From contig JAHIHJ010000403.1 of NCBI GenBank assembly GCA_018899795.1, positions 1-12,055 of the forward strand: a stretch of DNA of 12,055 bases, read 5' to 3'. A model generated the notes under the pieces. It worked only from the letters and a program-made list of their open reading frames with translations. It made no database searches and was not told the DNA's origin. The stretch is from Methanobacteriota archaeon (GTDB lineage: Archaea; Halobacteriota; Methanosarcinia; Methanosarcinales; Methanoperedenaceae). Every line of letters starts with the position of its first letter. Position 1 is the first letter of the stretch. A program made the translations under genes and the position numbers. Below are positions 5,156 through 12,055 of this stretch, one piece after another.

Positions 5156-5859
5156 TATTTATTATAACAGGTATACGTTCCTTTGATCTTGCCCGAGATG
5201 AACTGTGCAGGAAACTTGGCGGCGGTTTCCCCCCTGGCTCAATAGTAGTTATAGAAGGAGGCAGCGGCAGCGGAAAAAGCACGGTATGCCAGCGCCTTGC
5301 TTACGGGCTCATGGAGAACGGAGCTTCGGTGACATATATCTCGACCCAGATGACGACCAAGGGTTTCATCAACCAGATGTATTCACTCAGCTACAACATA
5401 TCCACTTTCCTTTTAAAGAAGAAATTGCTATACATCCCCGTTCTATCCCTCATAGACCCATCTGCGCCTCGATTGGATTTCATTGAACGGCTAAGAGAAG
5501 CGGAAGCGCTTTTCAAGAACGATGTTATCATAATAGACACCATCTCCTCTCTTATTAAACACAGCGTGAACATGGAGAAAGGGCTTGAACTGATATCTTT
5601 TTTTAAAAGGTTGACAGGAGTGAGCAAAACTATCATTCTTTCTATTGAGCCCTCAGAACTCGAACCCCGCATCCATACGGAATTCGTATCGTCCGCAGAT
5701 ATAAACCTGACGCTTAAAATAAGCACGCTTGGCAGCAATATAAAGAGGACCATTATCGTAAATAAATTCACAGGCGCAGCCGCATCCGTCGAGAGCATGA
5801 TAGGATTCAGGATAGAATCGAACGTGGGTCTTGTGGTCGAGATCGCATCAGTGTCGTGA
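5152..5859 (+). CDS. arlH (flaH): Archaellar motor regulator, RecA/KaiC-like ATP-binding protein ArlH
   Basis: This 235-residue cytoplasmic protein has the single RecA/KaiC fold of ArlH. Walker A is GGSGSGKST (residues 36-44) and Walker B is DVIIIDT (124-130). There is no obvious catalytic glutamate after Walker B, in line with ArlH binding ATP but hydrolysing it poorly. ArlH forms a ring or disc below the ArlI hexamer and its nucleotide-dependent interaction controls the motor. The gene overlaps arlG by ATGA. Its AGGAG (5147-5151) touches the ATG directly with no spacer, which is odd; translation probably depends on coupling to arlG. No better in-frame start lies nearby, and the N-terminus (IITG, then LGGGFPPGS) fits relatives. 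The end overlaps the GTG of the next gene. Confidence 0.93.
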   Translation: MIFIITGIRSFDLARDELCRKLGGGFPPGSIVVIEGGSGSGKSTVCQRLAYGLMENGASVTYISTQMTTKGFINQMYSLSYNISTFLLKKKLLYIPVLSLIDPSAPRLDFIERLREAEALFKNDVIIIDTISSLIKHSVNMEKGLELISFFKRLTGVSKTIILSIEPSELEPRIHTEFVSSADINLTLKISTLGSNIKRTIIVNKFTGAAASVESMIGFRIESNVGLVVEIASVS

Positions 5860-7475
5860 GGGAAATGGAAATAGAAACTGATTTCGAAGAAGCCCTGAAA
5901 AACAACAAGGTACTTTCTGATTATATCATCAATTTCCAGAAAGAACATTCAAACATCCCGTCATTTGTTACCAGTATCCCGCGTGAGATGTCTCTTGATA
6001 AAACCCCCAATATCTTATATCCGGTTGGAGATCCCGTGTTCATACACATTTATGGAGAACACAATCAGGATATCGAATATATTGTCATCGAACCGCATCT
6101 AATGGAGGAAGAAAAAGAATTATACGCTGCAGTTCTTGACCAGGTGCTTGAGAAAGGCATACGTCTAACCTCAAAGGAAAACCTGAGAGGAGCAGTTCTT
6201 AAACTCATTGACGAAACGATCAGGGTGGAAGAATTCAAGAAAAGGTCTCTTGCGTCTTCAATTATCAGGGTTACAAAGGAAGAGTACGATAAACTGAAAT
6301 ATCTGATCGTGAGGGACATTTTTGATGTCGGACCTGTTGAACCTTTTCTGCGCGACCCATACCTTGAGGATATTCACTGCGTAGGACTGAATCCGATCTC
6401 TCTCGTCCATAAAATATTCGGCAATATTAAGACCAACATACAGTTTGATTCAAAAATATCGCTTGACAACTGGATGCGAACTATGAGCGAACGCATAGGA
6501 CGCCCCATAGGCGATGCAAACCCGATAGCAGGCGGAACACTTCCCAGCGGCTCTCGTATCGCGATAGCATACAGCGACGACATCAGCCGCCGGGGCAGCT
6601 CATTCACGATAAGGAAATTCACAAAAACCCCCCTTAGCATAACCCAGCTCATTAAATTCGGGACAATGAGCGCAGAAGAAGCGGCATATCTCTGGCTCTG
6701 CCTTGAGAACGGCATGAGCGTGTTCCTGTGCGGGGAAACGGCATGCGGAAAGACGGCAGCAATGAATGCAATACTTGTTTTCATTGACCCCAAAGCCAAG
6801 ATATACAGCGCTGAGGACGCCACAGAGGTAACGCCCCCCCATGATGTATGGCAGCAGCTTGCGACCAAAGAGGAAGGCGCAGAAGAATCGCAGGTCCACA
6901 TGTTCACTCTCCTGAAAGCCGCCCTGCGTTCGCGTCCAAATTATATCATCGTAGGCGAGATAAGGGGCATAGAAGGCGCAGTGGCATTCCAGGCAATGCA
7001 GACAGGGCACCCTGTGATCTCCACATTCCACGCGTCATCCGTAAAAAAGATGATACAGAGGTTCATCGGCGCCCCGATAAGCGTTCCTGTTACATTCATA
7101 GATAACCTGAACGTCTGTGTTGTGCTTCATGCGTACTACAGGGAAGGCATTCTCATAAGGAGGATCCTTGCGATGGAAGAGCTTGAAGGGTATTATGAAG
7201 AAGCAGGAGGTGTGGTGACGCGGGCTGTTTTCCAGTTGAATCCCGCAGAAGATAAACACGAGTTCAGGGGATTGAATAACAGCTTTATCCTTGAAGAAAA
7301 GATCGCAGCAAGGCAGGGTTACAAGGATAAAAGAAAGATATACGATGAATTGTTCAAAAGAGCGAAAGTTCTCAATGCGATGGTAGAACATGAAATATTT
7401 GATTTTACAGAGACGTTCGAGATAGTGAAAAAATACAGGGAATACGGGCTGGAGGGGCTACCCTTCCCCGTCTGA
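5856..7475 (+). CDS. arlI (flaI): Archaellar motor ATPase ArlI, first of two tandem copies
   Basis: A 539-residue GspE/PilT-superfamily secretion ATPase that as a hexamer drives archaellum assembly and rotation. It has an N-terminal domain (residues 1-240) followed by the RecA-like ATPase core. Motifs visible are Walker A GETACGKT (293-300), Asp box SAEDATE (318-324), Walker B YIIVGEIRG with Glu368, and His box TGHPVISTFHA (383-393) with both histidines. Against its neighbour and the usual family form, Walker A has Cys for Ser and is followed by Ala-Ala instead of Thr-Thr or Thr-Ala, the Asp box has Ala for Thr, and the segment after it reads TKEEG instead of TRE.G. From residue 161 to the end it aligns without gaps to the next protein, about 60% identical. 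The start is either GTG 5856 (GTGA overlap with arlH) or ATG 5865, where GAGGG is only two bases away. Confidence 0.93.
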   Translation: MREMEIETDFEEALKNNKVLSDYIINFQKEHSNIPSFVTSIPREMSLDKTPNILYPVGDPVFIHIYGEHNQDIEYIVIEPHLMEEEKELYAAVLDQVLEKGIRLTSKENLRGAVLKLIDETIRVEEFKKRSLASSIIRVTKEEYDKLKYLIVRDIFDVGPVEPFLRDPYLEDIHCVGLNPISLVHKIFGNIKTNIQFDSKISLDNWMRTMSERIGRPIGDANPIAGGTLPSGSRIAIAYSDDISRRGSSFTIRKFTKTPLSITQLIKFGTMSAEEAAYLWLCLENGMSVFLCGETACGKTAAMNAILVFIDPKAKIYSAEDATEVTPPHDVWQQLATKEEGAEESQVHMFTLLKAALRSRPNYIIVGEIRGIEGAVAFQAMQTGHPVISTFHASSVKKMIQRFIGAPISVPVTFIDNLNVCVVLHAYYREGILIRRILAMEELEGYYEEAGGVVTRAVFQLNPAEDKHEFRGLNNSFILEEKIAARQGYKDKRKIYDELFKRAKVLNAMVEHEIFDFTETFEIVKKYREYGLEGLPFPV

Positions 7476-7481
7476 GGTACA

Positions 7482-9077
7482 ATGGAACTGGAAGAAGCTA
7501 TTAAGAACAATCAGCATCTTGGACTATACCTCCGGAAGTTCCAGGAACAGACAGGAGTTCTACCTTCGTTCATTCCCCAGCTTTCAAGAGATATAGATAA
7601 AAAGAATATTAATGTCATCTATCCGGTAGGTGACCCGATCTTTATTCATTTATATGGGACCCAGAAGACGGGAATAAAGTATTATGCTATCGAACCTGAA
7701 TTGACGCCATACGAACAGGAAAAATACCAGCTTCTGCTGGGGATGGTACTGAAACGAACGCCAGAGGAACTTGCAGCAGACACGCCTGATAAACTCAGGG
7801 AACATTTCAATAGGCTCCTGGATAAAATGGTCGTAATAGGGAGATCAACAAGGAACAAGGAAAAAGTCTCGCTCAAAGAAGATGAGTTCAGGAAAATAAA
7901 ATATTTCATAGACCGAAACATTGTTAGTCACGGCATAATTGAACCACTTATCAGGGACCCGTATCTTGAAGATATTCATAGCATTGGCAAACACAGCATT
8001 TTCGTTGTCCATAAGGTCCTCGATATGCTGGAGACAAATGTACATTTTACTTCAGATGAGCAGATCAATGACTGGATGAGGGTGATGAGCGAGCGAATTG
8101 GAAGACCTGTGAGTGATTTCAGACCCATAGCAGATGGCGCGCTGCCTGACGGTTCGCGTATTAACATCATTTACAGCCGCGAAGTGAGCAGGCGCGGCAG
8201 TTCTTTTACGCTCAGGAAATTTGCTGCCATCCCCACAAGCGTCACGCAGCTTATAAAATGGGGCAGCATCAGCGCAGAGATAGGAGCTTACCTGTGGCTT
8301 TGCCTTGAGAACGGGATGAATGTTTTCGTAAGCGGTGAAACCGCAAGCGGAAAGACCACTGCTCTTAACTCGATAATGCCGTTTGTCAACTCAACAGGAA
8401 AGATCTACAGTGTAGAAGATACCGCAGAAGTAACAGCTCCACAGGCGGTATGGCAGCAGATGATCACGCGTGAGACAGGTCCCAAAAGCTCCCAGGTGGA
8501 TATGTTCAGCCTGCTAAAGCTGGCGCTGCGCTCCCGTCCAACATATGTGATCGTGGGTGAAATAAGGGGCGTAGAGGGTGCTGTGGCATTCCAGGCTATG
8601 CAGGCAGGCAACTCGGTCATGGCAACATTCCACGCATCATCTGTAAAAAAACTCATCCAGAGGATAACAGGCGATCCGATCAAGGTACCTGTCACATTCA
8701 TTGACAACCTTCATGTTGTTATCATATTGCAGGCTGTCTACAGGCAGGGGGTGTTCCTTCGCAGATGCGTATCTGTTGAAGAGATAGAGGGGTACATGGA
8801 GGAATCAAAGGGTGTTATTACAAGAGCTGTCTTCCAGTGGGATCCTCTCCATGACGTGCATCATTTCAGGGGATTGAATAACAGCTACATACTTGAGAAC
8901 CTGATCGCCCATAAACTCGGCTATGCTGATAAAAAGAAGATCTATGTCGAGCTTGAATTACGCGCAAAGATACTTAAAAAAATGGTAGAACAGAATATTT
9001 TTGATTATTATAAAGCCAAAGATATAATCTGGGCTTTCGAGAGAGGCGGAGTTGAAGCTCTTCCGTTTAGCTTATAG
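7482..9077 (+). CDS. arlI (flaI): Archaellar motor ATPase ArlI, second of two tandem copies
   Basis: A 531-residue ArlI paralogue, same architecture and same order of motifs as the preceding protein with a constant eight-residue offset over the C-terminal 379 residues. Walker A is the family-typical GETASGKTT (285-293), the Asp box VEDTAE (311-316), then an intact TRETG, and Walker B YVIVGEIRG with Glu360. The His box reads AGNSVMATFHA: the first conserved histidine (TGH in the partner) is replaced by Asn377. Another His, in PPHDVW of the first copy, is Gln321 here. Both copies therefore look folded and expressed but each has changed different catalytic motifs. ATG 7482 starts six bases after the arlI1 stop, with GAGGT overlapping that stop. 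It could replace, modulate or mix with the first copy in the hexamer. Confidence 0.93.
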   Translation: MELEEAIKNNQHLGLYLRKFQEQTGVLPSFIPQLSRDIDKKNINVIYPVGDPIFIHLYGTQKTGIKYYAIEPELTPYEQEKYQLLLGMVLKRTPEELAADTPDKLREHFNRLLDKMVVIGRSTRNKEKVSLKEDEFRKIKYFIDRNIVSHGIIEPLIRDPYLEDIHSIGKHSIFVVHKVLDMLETNVHFTSDEQINDWMRVMSERIGRPVSDFRPIADGALPDGSRINIIYSREVSRRGSSFTLRKFAAIPTSVTQLIKWGSISAEIGAYLWLCLENGMNVFVSGETASGKTTALNSIMPFVNSTGKIYSVEDTAEVTAPQAVWQQMITRETGPKSSQVDMFSLLKLALRSRPTYVIVGEIRGVEGAVAFQAMQAGNSVMATFHASSVKKLIQRITGDPIKVPVTFIDNLHVVIILQAVYRQGVFLRRCVSVEEIEGYMEESKGVITRAVFQWDPLHDVHHFRGLNNSYILENLIAHKLGYADKKKIYVELELRAKILKKMVEQNIFDYYKAKDIIWAFERGGVEALPFSL

Positions 9078-9084
9078 GTGAAAC

Positions 9085-10728
9085 ATGTTCAAGAAAGCAT
9101 TTGAATGCATGGAAATGACACAGAAGCAATATCTCTTTAAGATAGCCCTGCCGATCATATCCATGGGTATCATCTTTCCCATCATCATGTTCCTGCTTGT
9201 CCCCGACCTCATAACAGGAGCTTTCACCTATGTGCTTTTCCTTGTGCCTGTGCTATTTATTGCAGTTGTTGTTTTATATCCCACTACTGTGTTGGGGACC
9301 AAACAAAGCCAGATAGACGTGAACATGCATTATTACATCACGCATATGGGAGTGCTTGCAGCTTCCAACATGGCGCGAAAGGAAGTTCTTCGCCAGCTTT
9401 CAATAAATGCTGCATATGGATATCTTGCTGTTGAGACTGGAAAGATATATACATTGATGAATGACTGGAATTTCAGCCTTGCCCAGGCATGCAGGTTCAT
9501 TTCAAAGAGAACGCCGTCCGCAATTTTTGCGGATTTTCTTGACAGGCTTGCACACTCTTCAGAAGCAGGTGAACCTTTTGAACAGTTCATCTGGACAGAA
9601 CAGAAAGTCGTCATGAACGAGTTCGACACCATGTACAAGAAATCGCTTGGACAGATCCAGATGACGAAAGAGATCTTCGTGGCTATGATGACAGCCCTGA
9701 TATTCCTTACCTCGATATCTCTTATAATGCCGATAATCACAGGCATGGAACCCGGCATTCTCATGGCAGGTTCGATCGTGACTTTTCTGGGCGCGGAAGG
9801 TATCCTTGTTTTTGTTATGAAAAGCAAATCTCCCAAGGATAAGATATGGCATACCCTGAGAATTGAGACTGGAGCCGACAGGACCATACGCATGTCCTTC
9901 CCCGTTTCTATAATCGGGGTCATATTATTATCCATCCTCCTGGTGCTCGCTGGAGATTTGCTTCCTATCACTTTCAAGATAGCAATAGCTGTCACACCTT
10001 TTGCATTAACAGGTTATTTAGCTATGAAAGAAGAAGAATTGATAAAACGCAAAGACGACAATTTCTCATCTTTCGTTCGGGCTCTCGGTTCCACGGCAGG
10101 CGCGCGGGGCGGTATAATCAGGGATTCGCTGCGCAACCTTACGTATCATGATTTCGGTCCCCTGACCCCGGATATCAAGGAACTCTATAAGCGGCTTGAG
10201 ACAAGGATCAATAAAATAATGTCATGGAATTATTTCGCGGCAGGTACGGGCAGCAATCTTATCGAACGATTCGGGACCATATTCGCTGAAGGCATAGACA
10301 AGGGAGGAAAACCTGAACAGATAGGTGAAATAGTCGGGGATAACTTCATGAAAATAGTATCTTTGAGAAAGCTGCGCTATTCACTCGCTTCAAGCCTTGT
10401 GGGAGAAGTCTATGGGTTAACAGGAGGTATTGCTTTTACCATGTTCCTTACGCTTGCGATAGTCAAGATGCTTGTAAATATTTTCGAAGGCACTGATATA
10501 CCCCCGGGCATGACTTCGATCCTGTCCCTGGGCTCTGTGATGGACATCAATTTCCTGGCATTGCTCCTTATGTCGATGATGGTGGGTCACTCTATCCTTT
10601 CAGCCATACTTTTGAGGGCTGTGGACGGCGGGAGCATGTTCAATTGCTATATTCATTTTGTGGGTATGGTATGGCTTTCTGCAATACTGGGAGAGGTATC
10701 ATTTATAGTGATGGCAGGGCTTACATGA
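9085..10728 (+). CDS. arlJ (flaJ): Archaellar membrane platform protein ArlJ
   Basis: This 547-residue polytopic protein is the archaellum counterpart of GspF/PilC (T2SF family) and holds the ArlI hexamer to the membrane below the filament. Probable transmembrane helices lie near residues 20-39, 47-66, 197-219, 224-246, 271-290, 294-313, 440-466, 488-510 and 523-545, nine in total. Two cytoplasmic helical domains (about 70-195 and 315-440) correspond to the duplicated T2SF domains; each contains the usual helix-rich stretch ending in a K/R-rich helix before a membrane segment. AGGTGA (9076-9081) overlaps the arlI2 stop and precedes ATG 9085 by three bases. It is the last recognised archaellum gene on this strand, and no arlK follows. 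Confidence 0.93.
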   Translation: MFKKAFECMEMTQKQYLFKIALPIISMGIIFPIIMFLLVPDLITGAFTYVLFLVPVLFIAVVVLYPTTVLGTKQSQIDVNMHYYITHMGVLAASNMARKEVLRQLSINAAYGYLAVETGKIYTLMNDWNFSLAQACRFISKRTPSAIFADFLDRLAHSSEAGEPFEQFIWTEQKVVMNEFDTMYKKSLGQIQMTKEIFVAMMTALIFLTSISLIMPIITGMEPGILMAGSIVTFLGAEGILVFVMKSKSPKDKIWHTLRIETGADRTIRMSFPVSIIGVILLSILLVLAGDLLPITFKIAIAVTPFALTGYLAMKEEELIKRKDDNFSSFVRALGSTAGARGGIIRDSLRNLTYHDFGPLTPDIKELYKRLETRINKIMSWNYFAAGTGSNLIERFGTIFAEGIDKGGKPEQIGEIVGDNFMKIVSLRKLRYSLASSLVGEVYGLTGGIAFTMFLTLAIVKMLVNIFEGTDIPPGMTSILSLGSVMDINFLALLLMSMMVGHSILSAILLRAVDGGSMFNCYIHFVGMVWLSAILGEVSFIVMAGLT

Positions 10729-10762
10729 AGTTGACAAAAATACTTTCGCGCCGCTTGCCATG

Positions 10763-10771
10763 AGTTTATAT
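10763..10771 (+). promoter_or_regulatory. Candidate TATA box for the small frame at 10806
   Basis: GTTTATATT lies about 40 bp upstream of ATG 10806, and a GTGGTGGT stretch (10795-10802) precedes that ATG as a weak ribosome binding site. The spacing is right for a short-leader archaeal promoter. Confidence 0.4.
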
Positions 10772-10805
10772 TTGCGGATGAACATGTGAAAGAAGTGGTG
10801 GTAAT

Positions 10806-11007
10806 ATGAACAGGAAAGAATTTCCCCATTTACGCTAATGGTGCGGAGATCATCTCTGGGCTACGAGCTGTTTCCATGGGTCTGTGGGGCAGGGATGGGA
10901 TGTTGTGGAAAAATATATTCGTGAGCAAGATGTATATGAATTTAATAGAGGGAAATAAGGAAAACGATAGCTACAGGCCTCGTACATTTGTACGGGGTAT
11001 ACCGTAG
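10806..11007 (+). pseudogene. Small frame with an apparent +1 frameshift, unknown product
   Basis: ATG 10806 opens MNRKEFPHLR and stops. If one C of the CCCC run at 10824-10827 is removed, the frame reads MNRKEFPIYANGAEIISG and continues open to TAG at 11005-11007, giving about 66 residues. The other-frame stretch (10810-11007) has no upstream ATG before an internal one at 10876. A promoter-like TATA and a purine-rich stretch precede the ATG. I do not recognise the product. It may be a decayed gene, a sequencing error in the C run, or chance; the 65-codon open stretch is not long enough to decide. Confidence 0.35.
10978..10997. other. Hairpin between the archaellum operon and the methyltransferase
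   Basis: CCTCGTAC (10978-10985) pairs with GTACGGGG (10990-10997) over 8 bp (one G-T wobble) around a four-base loop ATTT. No T tract follows, so it is not a standard terminator. It overlaps the end of the small frame described above. Confidence 0.5.
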
Positions 11008-11013
11008 TGACTG

Positions 11014-11048
11014 AAGGCGATAGGGGTTTATGCTCGTATAAGGCGATA
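11014..11048. repeat. Short direct repeat AAGGCGATA
   Basis: AAGGCGATA occurs at 11014-11022 and again at 11040-11048, 26 bp apart. Two copies of a 9-mer this close may be chance or an operator or decayed repeat. Confidence 0.4.
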
Positions 11049-11216
11049 AGAATCCAGAAGAATCTTTTTCAAGTGCTAAAAATAGGCGCTCAACAAGAAA
11101 ATACAGCCCAAAAAATATTAAGGCTTACATTCACTAAAATGAGTAACTCTTATACACATGTGAGCAATAAAGATTCAAGTAGAATAAATAGTTTAACATA
11201 ATATAAGGTGCATTTG
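11049..11216. other. AT-rich non-coding stretch before the methyltransferase gene
   Basis: Together with 10729-11048 this makes about 490 bp without a confidently called gene. A 64-codon open frame starting with GTG at 11007 crosses it, but it has no ribosome binding site or recognisable motif. Base composition shifts here from the archaellum operon to the AT-rich methyltransferase. Several A/T stretches (for example 11181-11191) could be a TATA box, but I cannot choose one. Confidence 0.5.
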
Positions 11217-12044
11217 ATGACAATGGAATCGGTGTTCAGGCAAAAAAGCGTAGAGGATAAATTGAAATTTCCTGATGATTACATAAATAAAATTATTTGC
11301 GGAGACAGTCTCACCATAATGCGACAAATGCCTGACAAATGCCTTGACCTTGTTGTTACTTCGCCACCATACAACCTAAAAAACTCGACAGGTAATGGGA
11401 TGAAAGATGGGAGAGGTGGAAAGTGGGCTAATGCTGCTTTGGTAAATGGTTATAGCCATTATGACGACAATATGCCCCATGATAAATATTCACAATGGCA
11501 AAAAGACTGTTTAACTGAGATGTTTAGATTAATCAAAGATGATGGTGCAATATTTTATAATCATAAATGGCGTGTACAGGCCGGTTTGCTTCAAGACAGA
11601 CAAGACATCGTTGGTGATTTCCCTGTAAGACAAATAATCATATGGCGTAGAAAGGGTGGAATAAATTTCAATCCAGGGTATTTCTTGCCGACTTATGAAG
11701 TAATTTATCTTATAGCAAAACCAAATTTTAAACTTGCACCAAAGGCTAATGCGCATGGCGATGTTTGGGAGTTCACTCAAGAAATGAATAATGATCATCC
11801 TGCACCATTCCCCGTAGCTCTTATTGACAGAATTATTTCTTCAACATCCGCACAAATAATACTTGACCCATTTTCTGGAAGTGGAACTACGGCTATTGTT
11901 GCTATGGGCTTGAAAAGAAATTTTATTGGCATTGAACTTTCTCCTGATTATTGCAAAATATCTGAAAATCGAATTGAGAAAAATAAAAAACAATCCGAAT
12001 TATTAAAACTAAGACCACTCACTTCTTTTCAGGAGACTCTATGA
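11217..12044 (+). CDS. Beta-class DNA methyltransferase (N4-cytosine or N6-adenine)
   Basis: A 275-residue site-specific DNA methyltransferase of the N6_N4_Mtase family. Motif order is IV then I, which is the beta class: VTSPPYN (catalytic motif IV, residues 47-53) precedes HPAPFPVALIDRII (motif X-like, 194-207) and DPFSGSGTT (AdoMet-binding motif I, 217-225), followed by FIGIELSPDYC. The stretch between (about 60-190) would hold the target recognition region. TSPPY is found in both m4C and m6A enzymes, so the modified base cannot be fixed. I start at ATG 11217, which has AAGGTG six bases upstream; a GTG at 11208 lies within that site and an ATG at 11223 is also possible. The gene is visibly AT-richer than the archaellum operon, a sign of horizontal acquisition. 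Its TGA overlaps the ATG of a following gene, suggesting a restriction-modification pair. Confidence 0.92.
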   Translation: MTMESVFRQKSVEDKLKFPDDYINKIICGDSLTIMRQMPDKCLDLVVTSPPYNLKNSTGNGMKDGRGGKWANAALVNGYSHYDDNMPHDKYSQWQKDCLTEMFRLIKDDGAIFYNHKWRVQAGLLQDRQDIVGDFPVRQIIIWRRKGGINFNPGYFLPTYEVIYLIAKPNFKLAPKANAHGDVWEFTQEMNNDHPAPFPVALIDRIISSTSAQIILDPFSGSGTTAIVAMGLKRNFIGIELSPDYCKISENRIEKNKKQSELLKLRPLTSFQETL

Positions 12045-12055
12045 AAATATATACC
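12041..12055 (+). CDS. Start of a downstream gene, possibly the cognate restriction endonuclease
   Basis: ATG at 12041 overlaps the methyltransferase stop as ATGA and has AGGAG (12031-12035) five bases upstream, a good ribosome binding site. Only five codons (MKIYT) are visible before the window ends. Position directly after a methyltransferase in an overlapping pair suggests a type II restriction enzyme, but the sequence here cannot show it. Confidence 0.6.

Noticed and set aside
5856..9077. One ArlI being a PilB-like or type IV pilus ATPase from another system
   Set aside because: Both copies are equally ArlI-like, align without gaps over most of their length and sit between arlH and arlJ, so a local duplication is simpler.
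9333..9995. Long open frame on the minus strand opposite arlJ (220 codons), and similar long minus-strand frames opposite arlH and arlI
   Set aside because: They lie wholly within strongly supported genes, have biased, low-complexity content and no family features. They are shadows of codon use on the other strand.
11007..11201. 64-codon open frame starting with GTG before the methyltransferase
   Set aside because: It has no ribosome binding site, no recognisable motif and a GTG start directly next to the stop of another frame. Chance opening in AT-rich DNA explains it.

Overview
The window looks like a chromosomal segment of a methane-metabolising euryarchaeon. The left edge carries two coenzyme F430 (methyl-coenzyme M reductase cofactor) biosynthesis genes on the minus strand, which points to a methanogen or an anaerobic methanotroph. 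The middle is an archaellum (archaeal flagellum) locus. A Methanosarcinales or Methanoperedens-like (ANME-2d) host fits the mix of F430 genes, archaellum genes and a GxxExxY protein. That lineage assignment is inference; no rRNA or other phylogenetic marker is present.

Layout. Positions 1-694 (minus): the N-terminal part of a cfbE-like gene, preceded by cfbA, coupled by a TAATG overlap. Positions 831-1310: a GxxExxY-family gene (minus) interrupted by an in-frame stop, with a 39-bp imperfect inverted repeat of its own N-terminal coding sequence just beyond its 3' end. Positions 1428-2579 (plus): a seven-helix membrane protein and a small winged-helix-like protein, closely spaced, directly upstream of the archaellum genes. 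Positions 2769-10728 (plus): arlB (archaellin), a hairpin/U-tract terminator lying over its stop codon, then arlF, an arlF-like gene with a fibronectin type III-like extension, arlG, arlH, two tandem arlI genes, and arlJ, all tightly packed. Positions 10729-11216: about 490 bp holding a promoter-like element, a small frameshifted reading frame, a hairpin and short repeats. Positions 11217-12055 (plus): a visibly AT-richer beta-class DNA methyltransferase, overlapping by ATGA the first codons of another gene that runs off the window.

How the genes work together. ArlB is the filament subunit. ArlF and ArlG (and presumably the ArlF-like protein) form the periplasmic stator or S-layer anchor. ArlH regulates the motor ATPase ArlI, which sits on the membrane platform ArlJ. 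No arlC/D/E (chemotaxis coupling) and no prepilin peptidase (arlK/pibD) gene is present in the window. The hairpin after arlB probably lets archaellin be made in excess of the motor parts. The membrane protein plus winged-helix pair upstream is a candidate regulator of the locus (inference).

The most unusual features are the tandem ArlI paralogues, which are about 60% identical over a gap-free 379-residue stretch and have complementary changes in their ATPase motifs, and the FN3-like extension of the second ArlF-like protein.
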